A stretch of DNA of 64,000 nt from Candidatus Heimdallarchaeota archaeon (GCA_019894765.1 JAGXNT010000018.1:1-64000), one strand, 5' to 3'; shown: positions 7,730-17,037, counted from the stretch's first letter. Notes: generated by a model not told the origin, from the sequence alone. Translations and numbers: made by a program.

Positions 7730-8043
7730 CCATTTTGCTGCATTCTTGGAGACTTACTATTAATTGTAACTAGTGTGAACTATGAGAATATATAGTAATT
7801 GCTGATCATTGACAATCTCCTCTTAACAGCTTAAATGCTGAAAATCTGCGTGCTATTTAAGCTTTTATAGCATACTCTCTCTATGATTAGCTGAACTGAA
7901 ATTTGTCGCTTTAATTTCGTCATAGTAATTTCATAGAATCGTTTTAAACGCAAAATAAAAAAAATAAGGTCATTGATCCTATGTAAATTGAACGTATAAA
8001 AGAAATGAATGATTAGCTGTTTACAATTAATCAACTATTCTTT
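7730..8043. other. AT-rich intergenic region with one copy of a repeated motif
   Basis: No convincing gene is present. A short minus-strand frame (7831-8034) has unlikely composition and no ribosome site. The interval contains the promoter of the membrane protein at 7729 and, at 7943-7995, a motif repeated at 9101-9153. Confidence 0.6.
7943..7995 (+). repeat. Imperfect direct repeat flanking a surface-protein gene, copy 1
   Basis: Shared blocks with 9101-9153 are AACGCAAAATA, an A-run, TCCTATGT and TTGAACGT in the same order and at similar spacing. The two copies flank the gene at 8044-8970. The role is unknown; they could be regulatory sites or a recombination footprint. Confidence 0.5.
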
Positions 8044-8970
8044 TTAGACGACAACAATTTTTCTTTTTATGTATACAGCAATCAAAAGTAATGTAGTAAT
8101 ACCGCCTACAGTAATAGCAATGCTATATCCTGGAAATCCTCCAGTAGAAGTATTGATATTATCTGGTAAGTCGTATCCTTCTTTTTCAACATGACTGTCA
8201 AATGTAATATCATAGTTTGTTCCGTTAGAAGTTCCCGTCATCGAACCATATACATGCATGCCAAGTAATGCTCCTGTAGATTTGTCATAGGCCAATCTAC
8301 AGTATTGATCAAAATCATCACTATAATCTACCCAAGGAATTGCAGGACTGGTTATTGGAGTATAAGTTGCATTTAATATACCATGTAAATGAAGCTCACA
8401 TGCAAAGGTTGAATCATCATTAATATAGACTGTATCCATAGTTAATCCAGTTGTTGGGGTAATTGTTGAGTAGAATCCTGTCAGAGAATCCAAAAAATCT
8501 GCAAATTCACTCCATGTTGAGGTATCAATTTCAATAAAAACATTGTCAAAGTTTAATAGTGGTGGTTCATCCCAGAATGTCTGGTTCCAACCATAACCTC
8601 GTATAAGACTTTTTATTACTTGAAGATTAAGACCATAATCAAAGATTAAAGCTGACATCATGGATGTTGCATCAGACAAATATCCTTCTTCAAAGCCATC
8701 TTTTGAAACAGTATAAGCTACAGAATCACTAACTATATTTATTACTTCAACTAAAACTGAAGTTCCGACAGCAAAATCATGACCTTCAAGACTATACCCT
8801 TCTGAAGAGCTTGAATCTGTACCCCAGACCACAGATCGTTCTGAGGTTATACAATCATATGTAAATGTATCACTGATAGCTACACCAAATGTGGCTGCTG
8901 TTCCATATTGTGTTTGAATTAAAATTAAAAATAAAATTGGTATTATACTTAATAAAATGTTTTTTTTCAA
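8044..8970 (-). CDS. Secreted surface protein with C-terminal membrane anchor
   Basis: A 308-residue protein with an N-terminal signal peptide (ILLSIIPILFLILIQT), a long extracytoplasmic domain and a C-terminal hydrophobic helix ending in KRKIVVV. Just before that helix is GGFPGYSIAI, followed by VGGITTLLLIAVYIKRK. A short glycine/proline motif, a helix and a basic tail resemble archaeosortase-type sorting signals such as PGF-CTERM, but the motif is not canonical. The ectodomain has many Thr/Ser/Asn residues and sequons (NGT, NTS), suggesting glycosylation. No enzymatic motif was seen; probably a cell-surface protein of an Asgard-type envelope. Confidence 0.7.
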   Translation of the reverse strand: MKKNILLSIIPILFLILIQTQYGTAATFGVAISDTFTYDCITSERSVVWGTDSSSSEGYSLEGHDFAVGTSVLVEVINIVSDSVAYTVSKDGFEEGYLSDATSMMSALIFDYGLNLQVIKSLIRGYGWNQTFWDEPPLLNFDNVFIEIDTSTWSEFADFLDSLTGFYSTITPTTGLTMDTVYINDDSTFACELHLHGILNATYTPITSPAIPWVDYSDDFDQYCRLAYDKSTGALLGMHVYGSMTGTSNGTNYDITFDSHVEKEGYDLPDNINTSTGGFPGYSIAITVGGITTLLLIAVYIKRKIVVV

Positions 8971-9100
8971 AAAAAATTTTCCTCCATAAATATTAGTAAA
9001 ACATTATTATTGATAAATAAAAAACTTCTCCAATGATTTCTCTCAACCTATCTTATTTGATTTTTTTACTATTTATTTTTTGATAATTTACTGTTTCAGC

Positions 9101-9153
9101 TTTAACGCAAAATATAAAAAAGCAAGTCCTATGTTTCAATACGATTTGAACGT
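9101..9153 (+). repeat. Imperfect direct repeat flanking a surface-protein gene, copy 2
   Basis: Second copy of the motif at 7943-7995. It lies upstream of the ABC exporter genes, about 70 bp before the ATG at 9226, so it could act in their promoter. Confidence 0.5.
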
Positions 9154-9225
9154 TCAAAAACAATAGAAAATAATCCTATAACGTTTTAAATTAAAATACT
9201 AGTAAAAATCTGCAGGTAGAAAACA

Positions 9226-11010
9226 ATGGGTTATAAAAAATGGTTTTTTAAACACATTTTAAGAGAGAAACGTTTACTCATTGTTTTGCTAGTGTTTCTT
9301 GTATTATTTATTGGAACAGTTTCACTTACTCCTTTGTTCATTGGCAATATTTTCGATGCTTTGCCAGATGCAACTGGAATTTTTGCTATATTACCAGGTG
9401 GAGATGGATTTAGGGAGACTATTTTTTATCTTACTCTCTTGATTGCAATGGCTGGTGTAATTAGAACCGTCGGTGATTATATTCAGAGTTACGCTAATGA
9501 AGTAATTGCTCATAAAGTGACAAAAAACGTCACTGAAGAATTTTATAATGACATGTTGGAGAAGAGTCAGGAATTTCATGATCGAATTAAGGTTGGTGAT
9601 ATTATGGCTCGAGCAACATTTGATACTAGGCAAATGAACATCTTCATTGCTCCTGGATTAAAATTCCTTTTTGAGGGTTTCTTTATGGTGGTTTTTTCTA
9701 TATCCTTGATGCTTACAGTTCATCCAAAATTAACACTTCTAATAGCCGGTGCTCTTCCTTTCTATGTTTTAACTATTTGGGAGTTTAATAGAAAACTACG
9801 CCCAATATCCATGGCTCAAATGGAACAAAACAGTATCCTTAATGCTCGTTTACAAGAAAGTATTACTGGAATTCGAGTAGTGAGAGCTTTTGTGAAAGAA
9901 CAAAAAGAAATTGCTGCATTTGAAGTTGAAACTGAGAAATTAAGAGAAATCAATACCAGACGAGGAATTATTGGTGCAAGATATTATGCTATTGTAATTA
10001 CAATTACTATTACCGCTCTCAGCTTCTTATGGGGTGGATATGAAGTCTCCCAGGGTAACATGGAACTTTCTGAACTAATTACATTTATTTTATTAATGAT
10101 GACCTTGAATATGCCTACTTGGCAATTTGGTTGGGCAACAACACAATTTCAAATTGGCATGGCAGCGGCAAAAAGAATATATGAAATGAAAGAACGAGAA
10201 GAATATGTTCCCAATCCCAAGAAACCGCTTGAATGGGAAGATAAGAATGGAGCAGTTAATTTTGAAAATGTCTCCTTCTCTTATAATGGAAAAAGTAGTA
10301 GTAGAAAAGCATTGAAAGGTGTTGATTTTAACGTTCCTGGTGGAGCGAATATAGCAATAATTGGGACTCCCGGTTCAGGTAAATCAACCTTAATTAAGTT
10401 ACTAACGAGATTATACGACCCAACTGAGGGTGCAATTTATGTTGACGGGATAGATGTTCGAGAAATGGAACTCTCCCATCTTAGGGATAACATCGGAGTG
10501 ATTGAGCAAGAAATTTTTCTATTTAGTAAAACTATTCGGGAAAACATTGCTTTTGGCAAACCAGGCGCCAGTCTAGAAGAAATAGAGAATGCTTCAAAAT
10601 TAGCCCAAGCCCATGAATTTATCTTATCGTTTGAAGATGGTTATGATACAGTTGTCGGAGAACGTGGTGTCACACTTTCAGGAGGACAAAAACAAAGAAT
10701 TGCTATTGCTAGAGCTCTTTTAGTTGATCCTGTAATACTAGTTTTGGATGATGCTAGTAGTGCAATTGATGCAGAAACGGAAAGAAAAATTCAAACTGCT
10801 ATTGCAAATGTATTGCGAAATAGAACTACATTTATCATCACTCATAGATTAGCAACAATCAAAAATGCTGATATAATCATTGTTTTGCGAGATGGGATCC
10901 TATTAGATTCCGGAACTCATTCTGAGCTAATTCAGAGGAGTGTAGATTATAGACGCTTATTCGAGAGATTTTCAGAATTGCCACCAATGAAAGAAATGGA
11001 GGAAAACTGA
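9226..11010 (+). CDS. ABC exporter subunit A (degenerate catalytic site)
   Basis: A 594-residue half-transporter: six membrane helices in residues about 15-320, then an ATPase domain. Walker A is GTPGSGKST and the signature is LSGGQKQR. Walker B reads ILVLDDASSAID, so the usual catalytic glutamate after the Walker B aspartate is aspartate. In characterised heterodimeric exporters (TM287/288, BmrCD) this marks the subunit whose own site hydrolyses ATP poorly. The partner gene begins 1 bp after its stop. Likely role: multidrug or lipid export at the cytoplasmic membrane. Confidence 0.92.
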   Translation: MGYKKWFFKHILREKRLLIVLLVFLVLFIGTVSLTPLFIGNIFDALPDATGIFAILPGGDGFRETIFYLTLLIAMAGVIRTVGDYIQSYANEVIAHKVTKNVTEEFYNDMLEKSQEFHDRIKVGDIMARATFDTRQMNIFIAPGLKFLFEGFFMVVFSISLMLTVHPKLTLLIAGALPFYVLTIWEFNRKLRPISMAQMEQNSILNARLQESITGIRVVRAFVKEQKEIAAFEVETEKLREINTRRGIIGARYYAIVITITITALSFLWGGYEVSQGNMELSELITFILLMMTLNMPTWQFGWATTQFQIGMAAAKRIYEMKEREEYVPNPKKPLEWEDKNGAVNFENVSFSYNGKSSSRKALKGVDFNVPGGANIAIIGTPGSGKSTLIKLLTRLYDPTEGAIYVDGIDVREMELSHLRDNIGVIEQEIFLFSKTIRENIAFGKPGASLEEIENASKLAQAHEFILSFEDGYDTVVGERGVTLSGGQKQRIAIARALLVDPVILVLDDASSAIDAETERKIQTAIANVLRNRTTFIITHRLATIKNADIIIVLRDGILLDSGTHSELIQRSVDYRRLFERFSELPPMKEMEEN

Positions 11011-11011
11011 A

Positions 11012-12823
11012 ATGGCAAAAATGGAAAGCTTCCGAAGTGATTATAGCATAAAATACTCTGATCGAGAGCTACTCGGTCGCTTCTGGAAATATCTCATTAC
11101 TTACAAGTTGCAAATGGTGTTCATTATCCTCACCATTCTAGCTATCTCTGGAATCAGTATTGTTCCTCCCCTAATGGTTGAGAGAGTATATGATATTTTA
11201 GAAAATAGTGGCGAATGGATATCTATCGCACCTTACGCAATTGCTTATGTAGGTTTAAACTTCTTCTTGTGGATACTACAAGTAGTTCAAGGTATTCTTG
11301 TAACAATTGTTACACAAAAAGTGATTAAAAGAATACAAATGGAAACTTATCAGAGCTTACAAGAACATGATTTAGGATTCTTTGATGTTCAAGCAACTGG
11401 AGAAATAATGTCTCGTATAACAAATGATTCTCAAGAACTCAATAACATGATTGCAGTTGTTGGGCAGTTTGTCTCGAATTTTGTAATTGTCTTTTCAGTT
11501 TTAGGAATTATGCTCGCAGTTAATTGGCAACTAGGACTAGTAGCATTGGGAATGGGTCCAGTAGTATTTATTGTAGCACTTATGTTCCGAAGGTTTTCCA
11601 GGAGAACAAGTGGGAAATGGAGAGCAGCCATTGCAGAAGTAAACACTTCATTTCAAGAGAGTGTTTCTGGAATATCCGTAGCAAAGGCGTTTGGAAGAGA
11701 AGCAAAATCCAAAGAAGAATTTGAAGTAATCAATGACTCAACATTTCAAATGGCAAGGAGAAGAGCCTTAGCACTTACAGGCATATGGCCAGTGTTGGAT
11801 GGTGTTAGCGTGCTAAGCATATTTAGTATCAATCTGTTCGGTGGCTGGTTAGTAATCCAGAGTCTAGCTTCAGCTTCAACAATCGTATTCTTCATCCTCT
11901 TGCTGAATAGGTTCCTTTATCCACTTGCTCGAGTTGCTTCACAAATATCAACAGTTCAAAGCGGTTTTGCTGCGATGGAGAGGATATTCAGTATTATTGA
12001 TGCAGAAAAGAAAGTCAAAAATTCTGCGAATCCAATAAGAAAAGATATCACAGGTCGTATCACCTTTGATAATGTGAATCACGAATACGTTCCCAATGTT
12101 CCTGTTTTAAAGAATATCAATGTCGATATAAAACCAGGGGAATCAATTGCAGTTGTTGGACATACCGGAGCCGGGAAAACCACTATTGCTTCCCTATTAA
12201 TGCGTTTTTATGACATTAAAGACGGATCACTCAAAATCGATGATGTGGATATTCGTGAATATGATATTCAGCATCTTCGTTCCCAAATTGGTTTAGTTAG
12301 TCAAGATGTTTTTCTCTTTAGTGGAACAGTTCTCGATAATATTAAATTTGGTAGACCAGAAGCTACCATTGAAGAAGTCAATGAAGTGCTTGATATTGTA
12401 GCTGCTCAGGAATTCATTGATGCTTTGCCAGATGGTTTAGAAACTGAACTAGGTGAACGTGGGAAAGGTCTTTCAGCGGGACAAAGACAGATGATATCAT
12501 TTGCTCGAACACTATTAACTGATCCAAAAATATTGATTTTAGATGAAGCTACTGCAGCAGTTGATGCGTACACCGAGTCTAAGATTCAAGAAGCTCTTGA
12601 TCATCTTCTTGCTAACAGAACCTCTATTGTTATTGCCCATCGTTTAACTACTATTCGTAACTCCGATAGGATACTTGTTCTGGATAAAGGAGAGCTTGTT
12701 GAAGAAGGAGACCACGATACTCTGATGAGCAAAGGTGGACTGTACTCAGAGCTTTATGAAACGTACTTTAAACACCAATCTGCTGAGTGGATTTCAGAGA
12801 TTAGCGAAGTGTTTTCTGATTAA
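11012..12823 (+). CDS. ABC exporter subunit B (catalytic partner)
   Basis: A 603-residue half-transporter with six N-terminal helices and an ATPase domain. Walker A is GHTGAGKTT and Walker B is ILILDEATAAVD with the catalytic glutamate present. Its signature motif is changed to LSAGQ. Because each ATP site combines the Walker motifs of one subunit with the signature of the other, the altered LSAGQ here and the altered Walker B of subunit A fall in the same composite site. That is exactly the heterodimer pattern. The start ATG follows a GGAGG ribosome site inside the end of the first gene, so the two are co-translated. Substrate unknown. Confidence 0.93.
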   Translation: MAKMESFRSDYSIKYSDRELLGRFWKYLITYKLQMVFIILTILAISGISIVPPLMVERVYDILENSGEWISIAPYAIAYVGLNFFLWILQVVQGILVTIVTQKVIKRIQMETYQSLQEHDLGFFDVQATGEIMSRITNDSQELNNMIAVVGQFVSNFVIVFSVLGIMLAVNWQLGLVALGMGPVVFIVALMFRRFSRRTSGKWRAAIAEVNTSFQESVSGISVAKAFGREAKSKEEFEVINDSTFQMARRRALALTGIWPVLDGVSVLSIFSINLFGGWLVIQSLASASTIVFFILLLNRFLYPLARVASQISTVQSGFAAMERIFSIIDAEKKVKNSANPIRKDITGRITFDNVNHEYVPNVPVLKNINVDIKPGESIAVVGHTGAGKTTIASLLMRFYDIKDGSLKIDDVDIREYDIQHLRSQIGLVSQDVFLFSGTVLDNIKFGRPEATIEEVNEVLDIVAAQEFIDALPDGLETELGERGKGLSAGQRQMISFARTLLTDPKILILDEATAAVDAYTESKIQEALDHLLANRTSIVIAHRLTTIRNSDRILVLDKGELVEEGDHDTLMSKGGLYSELYETYFKHQSAEWISEISEVFSD

Positions 12824-12864
12824 AAAAAAGAATCTTATTAAGTAAGCATAACAAATTGGTTGTT

Positions 12865-13950
12865 ATGAATGGTTATTCTTTTGGTCCAAAAACTGCTTTT
12901 GTCTTTTCAGGCGGTGCTAGTTTAGGAGCAGTCGAAGCTGGTGCTCTAAAAGCAATTGTTGAAGAAGGGATTCAAGCTGATATGGTTCTGGGAACCTCAG
13001 TAGGTAGTTTGAATGGCGCAATGTATGCATTCAATCCAACAATAGAAGGCGTTAAAGCTATTGAAGATGTTTGGCTCAACATCAAAGTGTGGGATGTCTT
13101 CTCACCTTCACCTTTGACACCTGTTTTAAACATCACGACTTTTGGTTTATACCTAATTTCTCCTAAGAACCTCCGTAAATTGATCTCTCAAAACATGGAA
13201 TTTACTCGTATAGAAGAAACACAGATACCATTGTATATTATTGGTACAGATATCAAAAGTGGACAAGAAATTGTTTTCAATAAAGGATTAGCCATGGAAG
13301 CTTTAATGTCTAGTGTAGCAATTCCCGGTGTTTTTCCTCCTCAACGAATGGGAGGTTATTCTATAGTCGATGGAGGAATGGTAAATAATGCTCCAATTTC
13401 CACTGCTTGTCGATTAGGTGCAAAACGCATTGTTGTATTCCCGATTGGAATGCCATCCCCAGATCAAGAACCAAAAACTGTTGCTGAAGTACTTATTCGT
13501 AGTTTCATCTTCCTTCTCAATCGCCAATTATCAACTGATATCCAACTGTATAAAGACAAAGTTGAACTGATTATTATTCCTCCACCTGATCGCATTGACG
13601 TTGGACCACATGATTTCTCTAAATCAAAACTTTTAATTGATGAGTCGTATGCAAAAGCTAAGGATTGGCTAAAAAATGAAGGATTTTCACCTAATGCTGA
13701 TGCCCTTTCTCACCCTTGCAACGTCCACACTCCTGAAATTAATCTTATGGAAGCAATAACTCCTGAACCAGAAGCAAAAGCAACTACAAGAATGAAGGAA
13801 GGTCTCAAACACTCAACTAAAGGCGTGTTAAAAAGTATAGATGACTCTGTTGATGCACTATCTACAGGTTTGGCTAAGACAGCTGATGATATAAAAGAAA
13901 AGGTGTTTAAGAAAAAAAAGAAGAAAGAGTTATCAGAGAAAAAAGAATAA
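12865..13950 (+). CDS. Patatin-like phospholipase
   Basis: A RssA-type patatin of 361 residues from the ATG at 12865; an upstream in-frame TTG at 12856 is possible but less attractive. The oxyanion loop is SGGASLGAVEAG, the nucleophile elbow GTSVGSLNGA (S45) and the catalytic dyad aspartate lies in IVDGGMVNNAP. These proteins hydrolyse acyl ester lipids, which is notable in an archaeon that also encodes PlsY. The last ~70 residues are charged and end in a lysine run (KKKKKKELSEKKE), possibly a membrane-surface tail. It lies 41 bp downstream of the ABC exporter pair and may be co-transcribed. Confidence 0.88.
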   Translation: MNGYSFGPKTAFVFSGGASLGAVEAGALKAIVEEGIQADMVLGTSVGSLNGAMYAFNPTIEGVKAIEDVWLNIKVWDVFSPSPLTPVLNITTFGLYLISPKNLRKLISQNMEFTRIEETQIPLYIIGTDIKSGQEIVFNKGLAMEALMSSVAIPGVFPPQRMGGYSIVDGGMVNNAPISTACRLGAKRIVVFPIGMPSPDQEPKTVAEVLIRSFIFLLNRQLSTDIQLYKDKVELIIIPPPDRIDVGPHDFSKSKLLIDESYAKAKDWLKNEGFSPNADALSHPCNVHTPEINLMEAITPEPEAKATTRMKEGLKHSTKGVLKSIDDSVDALSTGLAKTADDIKEKVFKKKKKKELSEKKE

Positions 13951-14044
13951 TATCGCATCACTAAATTCTCTGCAAACATTGTAAAGCTATTTATAATTAT
14001 TTTACCAATATAATATGAAGTTGCAGTAATTAAGAGGGAATCGA

Positions 14045-14410
14045 GTGGATTATTCTAAGTTAATCTATAAAATTGCTTTAAGTAGTGACAATAAGGAATT
14101 AGGCAGAATTTTTCGTATTGATGATTTACCTGGAAAAACAATCAAGAAAATGATACCACATGTGGTCATTCAAGTCGTTAGACGCTTCAAAGGTGATATC
14201 AATATTGCAATTGAAGCTGAGCTTTGCATTAAAGATGAAGATAAATTTGCTTGGTTCAACATAACAAGGAAGGAATTCGACCAAATTGTGAAGATTCAAA
14301 GACGAATAAGAAATGATAGAGAGAGCAAAGCTGAATATATACCAGATACACCTTTTCTTGGTAGCAGGGGTGGTTATGGTTATTATAGAGATAAGAAGAG
14401 AGGTAATTAA
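14045..14410 (+). CDS. Conserved-looking hypothetical protein, PRC-barrel-like
   Basis: A 121-residue protein starting at GTG 14045. The first ~85 residues (KIALSSDNKELGRIFRIDDL...) look like a small beta-barrel in which a stored ligand or partner is read, somewhat like PRC-barrel proteins; this is only a resemblance. The C-terminus is basic and then Gly/Tyr-rich (GSRGGYGYYRDKKRGN), as seen in RNA-binding tails. A GAGGG ribosome site precedes the start. Function unknown. Confidence 0.6.
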   Translation: MDYSKLIYKIALSSDNKELGRIFRIDDLPGKTIKKMIPHVVIQVVRRFKGDINIAIEAELCIKDEDKFAWFNITRKEFDQIVKIQRRIRNDRESKAEYIPDTPFLGSRGGYGYYRDKKRGN

Positions 14411-14538
14411 GCTTCTATAATCCGATCAATTTCATCTGTCCACTTTATAACATCTTCTTCTTTCCAATTTCTTTTTTTTTACCAAATTTCAAAAAACCTT
14501 ACATACTTAAAAAATGATATTATTATACGAGGAATGAA

Positions 14539-15087
14539 ATGGTCGAAGTTTTAATGATAAATGGTAGTCATAGAAATGATGGTAATACAGCAATATTACT
14601 ATCATATATTGAGAAAGGAGCTGCAAGCCAAGGTGGTGATATTGAACACATTCGCTTAAGTGATTTAAGACTTGAGCCATGCACTTACTGTCTTAAATGC
14701 CAAAGAACTGGCCGATGTGACAAGAATGACGATATCGAGATTATATTACATGCTGGTTTAAAAGCAAGAAATATTGTTTTAGGAACACCAATTAGTAATT
14801 GGTTTATTTCGTCTTTTATGAAATTGATGCTTGATAGAGAAATCCTCTATCAGAAAGGTGTTTTTGAGAATACTGGAATTGTATTTGCTCTTCTTATGGA
14901 ACCTGAACAAGATAAAACCTTGAGTTGCATGCTGAATATTTTAATGAGAATCGTCAAGCATGGAAAGATGCATTACAAGGGTAAGATAATTGCTAGTGGA
15001 GTATTAGAAATTGGTGATTTGGATAAATTAGACGATTTTAAAGATGAAGCAATTAGACTTGGTCAATCTCTAATTGCCCGAATATGA
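14539..15087 (+). CDS. Iron-sulfur flavoprotein (NADPH-dependent FMN reductase family)
   Basis: A 182-residue flavodoxin-fold protein. The N-terminal FMN phosphate loop reads INGSHRNDGNTA. The compact motif CX2CX2CX5C (C48, C51, C54, C60) is that of the Isf iron-sulfur flavoproteins of methanogens and other anaerobes, where it holds a 4Fe-4S cluster next to FMN. GTPISNWFISSFMKLMLDRE fits the dimer/FMN region. These proteins transfer electrons or reduce oxygen and peroxide. Supports an anaerobic lifestyle. Physiological partner unknown. Confidence 0.87.
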   Translation: MVEVLMINGSHRNDGNTAILLSYIEKGAASQGGDIEHIRLSDLRLEPCTYCLKCQRTGRCDKNDDIEIILHAGLKARNIVLGTPISNWFISSFMKLMLDREILYQKGVFENTGIVFALLMEPEQDKTLSCMLNILMRIVKHGKMHYKGKIIASGVLEIGDLDKLDDFKDEAIRLGQSLIARI

Positions 15088-15196
15088 AAGAAGTATTTTC
15101 CAGAATAAATCATTCCTAGTAGAAATACTATAACTATTGATGAGAGTATTTCTTTTTATTAGAATAACTTTTTAGAAACTTAAACAATGATAATTT

Positions 15197-15907
15197 ATGA
15201 ATGCTGAACCAGATAAAAACTACAATGAAATGGGCATGGCTTATATTCGAAAAAGTAAACAAAGTATCCATAATGCTTACTATAATCAACCAGCGATTAT
15301 TTCATTAGCTGGCGATGTAAAAGGTAAAGAGATTTTAGAAGTGGGATGTGGTGGTGGTTTGTTAACAGAATGGTTAGTGGATAATAGTGCTTCAGTTGTT
15401 GCTTGTGATATTAGTGAACAAATGGTAAAGTATACTAAGAAAAAGATGGGATCAAAAGCTAAAGTATTGATTGCGGATATCTCGGAACCCTTGGATTTTC
15501 TTGAGGATAACTCTGTTGATATGATCCTTGCTTCTCTTGTTCTTCATTATATTGATAATTGGTTGCCAGTGTTTAGTGAGTTTAATCGAATACTCAAAAA
15601 GGACGGTTCAATTGTAATTTCCGTTCACCATCCTCATGCTGATTGGAAATGGTATAACAAAACTAATTATTTTAAGAAAGAACTTTATGAAGACTCTTGG
15701 ACAATTGATGGAAAACCCTATCCAGTGAAGTTCTACCACAGAACACTAGCAAATATGTTTGCTATTTTTAGAAAACACAGTTTCTTTGTAGATGTTTTGC
15801 TTGAACCTTTTCCAATACCAGAAGCAAAAGAGGTTGACGCTCGTTCATATGAAACTCTCCTATCAAATCCTCATTTCTTGTTTCTACGACTAAAAAAAGA
15901 GTGTTGA
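15197..15907 (+). CDS. Class I SAM-dependent methyltransferase
   Basis: A 236-residue Rossmann methyltransferase. Motif I is ILEVGCGGGLLTEWL, the acidic ribose-binding position is in VVACDIS, and motif IV-like DMILASLVLHYI with NRILKKDGSIVISVHHP follows. It resembles UbiE/Methyltransf_11 enzymes acting on small molecules. Its start is preceded by an AT-rich promoter, so it may be a single-gene unit. Substrate cannot be predicted. Confidence 0.87.
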   Translation: MNAEPDKNYNEMGMAYIRKSKQSIHNAYYNQPAIISLAGDVKGKEILEVGCGGGLLTEWLVDNSASVVACDISEQMVKYTKKKMGSKAKVLIADISEPLDFLEDNSVDMILASLVLHYIDNWLPVFSEFNRILKKDGSIVISVHHPHADWKWYNKTNYFKKELYEDSWTIDGKPYPVKFYHRTLANMFAIFRKHSFFVDVLLEPFPIPEAKEVDARSYETLLSNPHFLFLRLKKEC

Positions 15908-15920
15908 ATGAATCAAACCA

Positions 15921-16919
15921 CTAGTATTGATGCTCTTTATCTACAAGATTAATTGGAATTTCGCCATTAGCAATACGTTGAATATTCTCAGCTATTATTT
16001 GTATAGCTCTATCTGAATGTACAGTTTGTTCAACAAAACCTGCATTATGAGGAGTAGCAATCACATTGGGTAATTCCCAAATCGGATATCTGGAAGGTTT
16101 ATCTAATTCTGGCCCCCATTTTGGATCCCACCAATGAGGAATCCACCAAACATCAAGTGCTGCACCAGCGATCCACTCTTCTTTTACTGCTCTATACAAC
16201 GGCTCTTCTTCTATTATTGCTGCTCTTGCAACATTTACCAGATAGGTAGTTGGTTTCATTAATTTTAATTCTCGTTCTCCAATCATGCCTCGAGTGGCGG
16301 GAGTAAGTGGTACAATAACAATAACAAAATCACTTTCTTTCATAACATAATCCAAATCATCGGGTCCACCCAAGAATTCAAGACCTAATTGTTCTTTTAG
16401 CTTCTCTGATGGGTTTCTTTTAATCCCAAGAATCTTCATTTCAAAAGCTTGTAGGCGTTTAGCAACCTCTAGTCCAATACTTCCTAATCCAATTATTCCA
16501 ACATTTTTTCCTCGGAGTTCTGTTCCTCTGAGAACTACTCTATCAGGGAATGAGCTGTTTTTTTGTGTTATTTTCTTTGCTAGTGAAAACATTAATGCAA
16601 TTGTCCCCTCAGCCAAAGGAACTGGATTAGCTCCTGAAGTATTTGCGACAATGATTTCTTCTCTTATTGCATCAAAAGGTATAGCGTCAACACCAGCACC
16701 AGTCTTCTGAATGAGTTTTAATTTTTTGCCTTTTCTAGCTGCTTCTGCTGATAATCGAGTACAAACTACGATTTCTACATCTTGAATAAGTTCTTCAATT
16801 TCCTCATCAGTTCCTTCTTTTGGAATAATCAACTCAACATTGTCTGGCAATGAGTCCTTCTTTTTTTCTAACCAATCAGCTAATGTGGGTCGAATTACTA
16901 AAACCTTAATTTTTGTCAC
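15921..16919 (-). CDS. D-isomer-specific 2-hydroxyacid dehydrogenase
   Basis: About 332 residues from a GTG start at 16919 (VTKIKVLVIRPTLADW), preceded by a purine-rich AGAGAAGAAG. A longer frame to 17033 exists, but the family starts with the strand KVLVI and the longer form would overlap the upstream small protein almost fully. The Rossmann motif is GIIGLGSIGLEVAKRLQAF and the catalytic region includes VNVARAAIIEEEPL and ATPHNAGF. The usual arginine region is preserved as NVARAA. Relatives include phosphoglycerate, glyoxylate/hydroxypyruvate and lactate dehydrogenases; the substrate is open. It overlaps the small cysteine protein upstream by 14 bp, so translation is likely coupled. Confidence 0.85.
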   Translation of the reverse strand: MTKIKVLVIRPTLADWLEKKKDSLPDNVELIIPKEGTDEEIEELIQDVEIVVCTRLSAEAARKGKKLKLIQKTGAGVDAIPFDAIREEIIVANTSGANPVPLAEGTIALMFSLAKKITQKNSSFPDRVVLRGTELRGKNVGIIGLGSIGLEVAKRLQAFEMKILGIKRNPSEKLKEQLGLEFLGGPDDLDYVMKESDFVIVIVPLTPATRGMIGERELKLMKPTTYLVNVARAAIIEEEPLYRAVKEEWIAGAALDVWWIPHWWDPKWGPELDKPSRYPIWELPNVIATPHNAGFVEQTVHSDRAIQIIAENIQRIANGEIPINLVDKEHQY

Positions 16920-17037
16920 CTTCTTCTCTCTTACAGAAAGGTAATGCTCCCTTTGAAGTGTGGTTTTCTTCACACTCATCACAATTTCCATGTCGTTCAC
17001 ATTCAACTTTTGGGCATGTACATTCTTTTTCACTCAT
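16906..17037 (-). CDS. Small Cys/His-rich zinc-type protein, 43 aa
   Basis: From ATG at 17037: MSEKECTCPKVECERHG, then NCDECEENH and LPFCKREEG. Eight potential metal ligands (C6, C8, C13, H16, C19, C22, H26, C35) are packed into 43 residues. I recognise this arrangement (CPxxxCxRHGxCxxCxxxH...PFC) as a small family seen in archaea and clostridia, without known function. A longer in-frame extension to 17217 lacks protein-like composition. Its stop overlaps the GTG of the dehydrogenase. Confidence 0.75.
   Translation of the reverse strand: MSEKECTCPKVECERHGNCDECEENHTSKGALPFCKREEGDKN

Noticed and set aside
7831..8034. Minus-strand frame of 67 codons
   Set aside because: Composition is rich in Ile/Phe/Leu from AT-rich DNA, with no ribosome site and no recognisable motif.
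14411..14480. Short coding-like tail on the minus strand (NWKEEDVIKWTDEIDRIIEA then stop)
   Set aside because: Only 23 codons after an in-frame stop; possibly a gene remnant, but too short to support as a feature.
16920..17033. Longer N-terminus of the 2-hydroxyacid dehydrogenase
   Set aside because: The extra 38 residues are not family-like and lie on top of the small Cys/His protein in another frame; the GTG at 16919 has a purine-rich site and gives normal length.
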